NCBI GenBank assembly: GCA_963966185.1
Contig: CAWZYM010000007.1
Span: 12,501-76,500, forward strand
Length of the DNA stretch: 64,000 nt
DNA from: Rhabditoides inermis
Lineage: Eukaryota; Nematoda; Chromadorea; Rhabditida; Rhabditidae
Reading direction: 5' to 3'
The notes under the pieces were generated by a model, which was not told the origin of the DNA, did not search any database, and saw only the letters and a list, made by a program, of their open reading frames with translations. The translations under genes and the position numbers were made by a program. Positions 58,766 through 64,000 of the stretch are shown piece after piece (the first letter of the stretch is position 1; each line of letters opens with the position of its first letter).

Positions 58766-59979
58766 ATGTCGGTGGAGGTGGACGCGGTGCCGTACACGAC
58801 GGCCGTGCTGCACTGCCTCAAGTACCCCAGTAAGGGCGTCTGCGGACTGCTCCTCGGCACCCGCAACGGACAGAAGGTGAAGGTGAGTCGATATTATAGC
58901 GCGCGCGAAGAAGGAAGCGAGTGGACGAGATTATTCAGGTGTCGTCTGCTGTCCCGCTGACGCACGAGTCTGCCCCTCTGGCTCCGGCGCTCGAGATTGC
59001 CGTCTCTCTCGTGCACTCCAAGTCTGCCAACATTGTCGGTGTCTACTACTCCAATGCTGCGTACAACGACAAGAGGTGAACCTATACTTTTTTGTCGAAT
59101 GATTGGCATTGACCCGAATTAAGTTGCTTTTGTGTATTGACGCGGCTGCTCAGTGGGTATTTGGAACTGGGATAACGGACAGTGTCGCCGCAGCGCGTCT
59201 GTTTTCTCGAAAAGACGCGAGTTTACACATTCAGCGTTTGTACTGCATTCGTATCCCTTGAGCTTGTGCGAATAAGTAACCAGTTCTCACTGCGATATTT
59301 CGAGAGCTCTTTTTATGCGGAAAGAGAAAGAAGACGATCTGTTGCCATGGTATTTGAGACGATTGGTGCAAAACACGCCTGAAAATGTGTAGGAATTTAT
59401 AATCGATGATGATTAATGCGAACGCTGTGCGCTCGAATCGTTGAATAGCTGAACACTTATCCGCGAGGATTATTATGCGTGTAGGCAGAAATACAACGAT
59501 TATCGGATTAGTGATTGCATAGAGACGGAAAGTGTTATTGATATTTGTATGAATGGTGAAAATAATTTAGCGTCTCCCCTCACGCGGTGCGCCTCGCAGA
59601 GAAGGTGGCTGCTGTCGCCGGCAAAGACACGCATGCACTTCTCCTGCAGGTGAATTACCACACACAATAAACCAACGATCTAATGGTGAACTTTAGGTGG
59701 TGAACTGGAAGCTTACGACGGACTGCAATACACCGTGCATCACTGCACAGCAGCAGGACGGCAACTCTTGGAAGACCGTCAAGTAAGCAATGTCTTCTTT
59801 CATTGTTCTGATAACGAACTTCTAGGATCGAGACTCCCTCGTCTACCCTTTCGACTCTGCAACAAGCGGTGGAGCGGAAGGTGTACCGCGAGCTGGTCGA
59901 CTTCGATTGTCACCTCGATCGCCCCGAGCTCGATTTCTACAACTCTCATCTTCTGCCTATCTTGGAGATGTGCATGTAG
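58766..59979 (+). CDS. EMC8: ER membrane protein complex subunit 8/9
   Basis: Cytosolic subunit of the EMC, the ER insertase for tail-anchored and multipass proteins. Exons: 58766-58882, an exon from GTGTCGTCTGC (about 58939) to 59076, about 59572-59650, about 59699-59782 and about 59826-59979. The product has the EMC8/9 pattern: MSVEVDAVPYTTAVLHCLKY, GVCGLLLGTRNGQKVKV, VPLTHESAPLAPALEIA, ANIVGVYYSNAAYND, VAGKDTHALLLQVNW, and the C-terminal REL-VDFDCHLD segment. The fold is MPN-like without a metalloprotease motif, as in EMC8/9. It starts 270 bp after the ankyrin gene, just after CTACAG...CTAG acceptors. A 495-bp intron separates exons 2 and 3. Invertebrates usually have a single EMC8/9 gene, so the 8 versus 9 distinction is not meaningful. 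Confidence 0.93.
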
Positions 59980-60263
59980 AATCTAGGTCTCAATTATTTA
60001 TTTCATTGTGGTAGCTTTCTGGAGATCCTGAAAGGATTTTCATTTTACTGGTCCCTACGCGTTCCTACTGTGGTTACGTTTTCCTGATCGTTGTGAATGG
60101 AGACGTTTTTACTCTGCAGATTTATCGATAAATGTGTGCCAACACAATGTTGATTACTTGGCTGGCGAGCTAATGACCACTTAGGAGACTTGGACACAGC
60201 CAAACCCTGGTTACGGAAGTAACCTAGATACGAAGAAAACCAGCATAAATGTGGCCGTATTCT
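59980..60263. other. 3' flank of the EMC8/9 gene
   Basis: AT-rich sequence before the fold-back element; no gene seen. Confidence 0.5.
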
Positions 60264-60267
60264 TTAA

Positions 60268-60645
60268 AGGGACATACCACTCTAAATTCCGTGTATAAAC
60301 CAAGAATTCCACGTGCAAAAATTGAAAATACAATCACTTTTTATGAACATAACATAAATTTAAAATGATCAGAAAATGCATAAAAAGCGTTGCAAAAATA
60401 TATGAATAGTGTACTGAGGGGACAATTTCCGCGGATGGAGTGTGATTTACGACCCTAAAACACACTCCATCTGCAGAAACTGTCCCCTCAGAACACTATA
60501 TCCATGGAATGCGAACATTTTGCGACGCGCTTTCTGCACGTTCTGTTCATTTTTAATTTGTGGTTTGTTCAAAAGTGATTGTATTTTCATGTTCTTTCAA
60601 GTACTAATCGTAGTTTATGTACGAAATTTAGAGTGGTATGTTCCT
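60268..60645. mobile_element. 378-bp fold-back MITE flanked by TTAA
   Basis: Outer termini AGGGACATACCACTCTAAAT and, inverted, AGGAACATACCACTCTAAAT. TTAA lies immediately outside each end (60264-60267 and 60646-60649), consistent with a piggyBac-type target duplication. The whole element is an imperfect palindrome: blocks such as AATACAATCACTTTT and CTGAGGGGACA recur in mirror position. The centre is a strong hairpin (about 60414-60490) built on TGGAGTGTG/CACACTCCA. No coding capacity. It lies between EMC8/9 and ndk-1. Confidence 0.88.
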
Positions 60646-60834
60646 TTAAAGCCGTGGAAAAACAAATAAGGAGGATAATCCTACCCACCACGACAACTTG
60701 ACAGTGCGTCAAAGTGACTTTAAGCCCGAAATCATGCAGTGTGCACTATAAACGGTTTACGCTTTAGAAAACCACCTGCCCTATCCAAAAGACACATTCA
60801 CAACTTCAAAAACAACAAGTTAAATTTACAAAAG

Positions 60835-60840
60835 TTTATT
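60835..60840 (-). terminator. Poly(A) signal for ndk-1
   Basis: TTTATT on the plus strand, AATAAA on the minus strand, 47 bp after the ndk-1 stop. Confidence 0.6.
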
Positions 60841-60886
60841 AAAACGTAACAATGACTGATCACCGAGATTAATTTAAAGTTTACAT

Positions 60887-61616
60887 TTACTCGTACACCC
60901 ACGAGTTGATGAAGGGAGAGTCGAAGTTGTTGATCTCCTCATGCTTGAACCAGTGAGCGATCTCGCGCTGAGCGGACTCAACGGAGTCAGATCCGTGGCA
61001 GATGTTGCGGCCGGTCTGGATGCAGAAGTCTCCGCGGATGGTTCCAGGGGCGGACTGGAGGGGGTTGGTGGCTCCGAGCATGGCACGTCCCTGCTTGACG
61101 GCATCAAGTCCCTGCCAGACCATGGCGACGACGGGTCCGGAGGCCATGTAGTTGATGAGTCCGGCGAAGAATCCCTTGCCCTTGAGGTCGCAGTAGTGCT
61201 CCTATAAAGGAAATATAAATAAACACATTATGAATTGAATGATAGACATTTATCGCGTGCGAATAATAATTAATTATGAACCAATTTTCATAAAACTAAA
61301 TGTTCGTGTGGCATGAAACAAACTGAGTGATAGACACTAGTCTGGGATTAATACACGATTCTATATAGCCATCTAGGGATTAGGTCACTAATCGCAAACT
61401 ACGAATGTGCCTTGCCCAGACCTAGTGGCGTATAAATGAACAAACAAACATCAAAACACTAACCTCGAGGTGGGGCTTGGAGGCGGTCACCATCTTGAGG
61501 GCGACGAGCTTGAAGCCACGCTCCTCGAAGCGGGCGATGATCTTGCCGACGAGGTTGCGGTGAACGCCATCAGGCTTGATCATGATGTAGGTCTGCTCCT
61601 CGTTGGGGTTCGTCAT
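60887..61616 (-). CDS. ndk-1: Nucleoside diphosphate kinase
   Basis: Transfers the terminal phosphate between nucleoside triphosphates and diphosphates through a phospho-histidine. Two exons, 61464-61616 and 60887-61201, give 155 residues, the usual group I NME length. Motifs: [18 protein letters not shown], the Kpn-loop region [17 protein letters not shown], the active-site segment [12 protein letters not shown] with the catalytic His, and the C-terminal INSWVYE. CGGCAAG precedes the ATG; an upstream in-frame extension exists but is not conserved-looking, so the internal ATG is chosen. Highly biased codon use, as in rps-17, points to strong expression. Confidence 0.98.
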
Positions 61617-62306
61617 CTTGCCGGGACAGGTGTCTTCACAACCGAGAACGGATAGAAGTGACACTGAAATGGGCGGAGACAATTCGTTGCCATGGTCAGC
61701 CACCGTAATCGTCACAGGCAGTTTTTGAATGTTATCGCTCCAGGACCAATTTTCAAAACAAAATTTTGCAATAAAAATATTGAAAAATGTAATATCGTAT
61801 GTATAAATAATTGTAATATAGATAAACATACATGCAACAATAGCAACAACAATAGAGATCCTCATCGTCGATAAAGCTACCCGTGTGAATAGATAGGCAA
61901 CTACTGAAATGAAAAAGAACAAATAATGGAAACACAAATACGTACACGTGCACGTAGCGTTGCTTATCGTATCTACTCTCTATCTTGACGCGTAAAAGTA
62001 CAATCCCCTATACATAGCGCGATGGGGGAAAGGTCATTTCTAGTGCTCTCTGTAGACCGAATCGCACTCGCACGAAATATCTTTCACAGGAAACAAACCA
62101 GTCGATGGGAATGGAAGAGATGAAGGTGCAAAAACGTCAATTCTCACAAAACTTTATGATTTGTCAACAAAACAATAACTTTTGAAACATTATAACATTT
62201 CACTCAAAAACTCAATAACATAAGGCACAAGAATAACAGTGTGGATAAAACGGCTCGGATACGAGCGCGGGACGGCGTCTAGATGCCGTGATGCCTGCGG
62301 GAAGAC
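61617..62306. other. Interval between ndk-1 and the last gene
   Basis: 690 bp, AT-rich, with the ndk-1 upstream region and the 3' flank of the next minus-strand gene. An open frame upstream of ndk-1 encodes a hydrophobic stretch but has no support as an exon. Confidence 0.4.
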
Positions 62307-64000
62307 TCAGTGCAGGTTGTGCCCCCAGCGGTCGGTCCACTTGGTGGGATCCGCCCACTTGGTGTCCTCCTCGTAGCCTGAACGGAACGTCGAGAACGAC
62401 TGGTTGTAGTCCTGAAGAAGGCATTGACCTCCATCAGAACACGATGTCTCTCACCTGTCCGGCATAGCTCGAGTACTCGGACGAGGGAGTGATCTGCGTG
62501 GAAGCGGCCGACATCGACGGATACAACTTCTCCTGCTGCTCACCTGAAACCAGGAACATTTCCCCCATCCACATGACTGCGCCGCTCACCCCTAAACTGA
62601 GGGGGATGGGGTGCCTGCTGATGACCCGGCTTGCCATGCGACAAACGCATCTGATGTATCGCCTCAAGCAGACCGTCCTCCACTAAAATTACGAATCTTC
62701 ATCAATCTACGACATCCTTCCACTCACTGCTGGGCCTTCTCTCTGTCGAGTTGACGTTGCTGATGTGCTTGACGAGGTTCATGAGAGCGGAGAGCTGTTC
62801 CTGAGTGAGGCTGGCGAGAGCATCCGCATCCTCGGCAGGCGGTTGCGGCGTCGTGGACTGAGCGCGCGTGCGCACCGACTCTGTCTCATCTTCGTCTGAA
62901 CCGATACTTGCTTCATAACAATCTTCTCCGCCCTCCCCCACCATCATCAACAACAGGCGACACGAGAGTCTTGAACGCGGCCTGCTTCTGGATCCTCTTC
63001 ATGTGCTCGTGGTCGGGTCGCTGGCGGTGGCTGCCGAAGCGAGTCACAGCAAACTGCTCCACGAGATAGGTGATATGCTCCTGCGGAGTGAACACGAACA
63101 CACGCTGGTCCGGGCGCAACTGAAATGCACACACCGTCCACATCCATGTTTGGTACATCTCCCCACCTCGCCACTCTTGATCATGTCCGCGTCGGGGGTC
63201 TCGAGCTGCAGAGGCACGAACTGGTCGTTCTCCTCCACCACAGAGTCACCAGCGGCTGAAAACCACCTCAAATCTCCTTCAATCCAACATCTCTCACCCT
63301 TGGCAGTCGCCTTTCCAATGAAGTACGTCTTGCCAGTCTGGCTGTCCCTGACACTATCAGTCGTCTGGGCCGCGTAGTCCGGCATCAGAGAGTACCTCAA
63401 TCGCATCGTCACGTGCACAGACAACGCGAATACTCACTCGGCATCGACGTTAGTGGCTCCCATCCACACAGGCACAGCGGATGCCTTGGGATCGCCCACG
63501 CGATAGAACACCTGACCCGGGTTCATGTACAGAAGGAAGCCGGCTGAAAACGTATATAATTCATCTAACTACTAATCAATAAACATTATCTGACTACTAA
63601 TCAATGAACACGTCTCTGAAAAGAATCACGATCTGGTATTTCCAATTACCTCAGTATTACCTAACGCGATTAGTGTTGTGTGGAACCAACATGCAGCACT
63701 CACTAGGAAGTAGCTGCTTCACCTCGTCGACCTCTATGCCGACGGCCGCCGCGCACATGATGATCTGCTGGTCGGTCTGCCCCGACGGGCCGAATTTCAC
63801 CTGCAGCACGCGACGAGCCTCATCTGAACATTCCAGAAGATATAGAAGCCGCGAAATCAAGGACCTGCCAAATACAGACATGAAGAGCTGTTTCATGCAA
63901 ACACTGTTTTTAGTTGAAAGCCCTACCAGACAACTTATCTTTCAGGCAAAATGGAAACGTGGGTAAAATGAAAACGCACCAGAGTTGGGCTCGGTGGGAA
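62307..64000 (-). CDS. Conserved protein of unknown function, 3' part
   Basis: Not recognised. At least nine exons read cleanly in phase across short introns of about 45-110 bp, and the gene continues past the right edge. In order the visible protein has a helical stretch (DEARRVLQVKFGPSGQTDQQ, AAAVGIEVDEVKQLLP), a segment GFLLYMNPGQVFYRVGDP and VWMGATNVDAEYSLMPDY, then FVPLQLETPDADMIKSGE and VFVFTPQEHITYLVEQFAVT. A polar linker and a C-terminal tail with SSEYSSYAG and aromatic repeats (KWADPTKWTDRWGHNLH) follow. There is no membrane helix or signal peptide in the visible part. The dense, evenly spaced exons and strong codon bias indicate a real gene. By position it may be the orthologue of a neighbour of ndk-1 in C. 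elegans, which is inference only. Confidence 0.75.

Noticed and set aside
61617..61937. N-terminal extension of ndk-1 with a hydrophobic segment
   Set aside because: The frame is open but not similar to NDK leaders; an acceptor-like CGGCAAG precedes the internal ATG that fits the family start.

Overview
The window is nuclear DNA of an animal with many short introns. The gene set points to a free-living nematode of the rhabditid/diplogastrid type. Evidence: most introns are 40-250 bp and end in TTTCAG or TTGCAG; several start codons sit directly behind an intron-like acceptor, as expected for spliced-leader trans-splicing; and one gene belongs to the nematode sulfotransferase family. From memory, nearly all recognisable genes have C. 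elegans orthologues on chromosome I (iars-2, alg-10, rps-17, fer-1, ubc-25, tli-1, snx-27, ndk-1), several on one cosmid, so the window looks like a block of old conserved synteny. GC is high in exons. GA/CT microsatellites are very common but confined to non-coding DNA. The species cannot be fixed from the sequence.

Layout. 1-9604 (+): 3' end of mitochondrial isoleucyl-tRNA synthetase, ALG10 glucosyltransferase, an unrecognised secreted protein, and a sulfotransferase with its own TATA box. 9844-24505 (-): a giant CSPG4/NG2-type transmembrane proteoglycan with about 45 or more exons, ending in the PDZ ligand YWV; its introns hold two tRNA genes and a tRNA relic. About 25020-25503 (-): a signal-peptide/LamG-like piece, possibly its N-terminus. 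25628-26474 (-): ribosomal protein S17. 27013-37980 (+): a ferlin of the FER-1/dysferlin type. 38913-41411 (-): UBE2Q-type E2. 42087-47429 (-): Tollip, with a 3.8-kb intron. 47879-51527 (+): sorting nexin 27. 52441-58496 (+): an ANKRD11/12-like ankyrin protein. 58766-59979 (+): EMC8/9. 60887-61616 (-): nucleoside diphosphate kinase. 62307-64000 (-): 3' part of an unrecognised conserved gene.

The genes are mostly housekeeping or membrane-trafficking genes and do not form one pathway. Themes are glycosylation and ER biogenesis (ALG10, EMC8/9, sulfotransferase, proteoglycan), membrane fusion and endosomal sorting (ferlin, SNX27, Tollip) and ubiquitin (UBE2Q, Tollip CUE).

I found no prokaryotic-style system, cluster or CRISPR. 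The unusual signal is in the non-coding DNA. Introns fall into a few vocabulary classes shared across unrelated genes (ATCGAT, TACCGTA/TACTGTA, GA/CT). A MITE-like family with GGTCAGTCTC termini sits repeatedly inside introns. A 378-bp fold-back element is flanked by TTAA. Four genes carry short duplications in which an exon end is copied into intron sequence downstream, three of them together with its 5' splice site. One ALG10 intron is almost pure hexanucleotide repeat and open in frame. Exon boundaries were placed by eye from protein similarity and splice consensus, so individual junctions may be off by a few bases.
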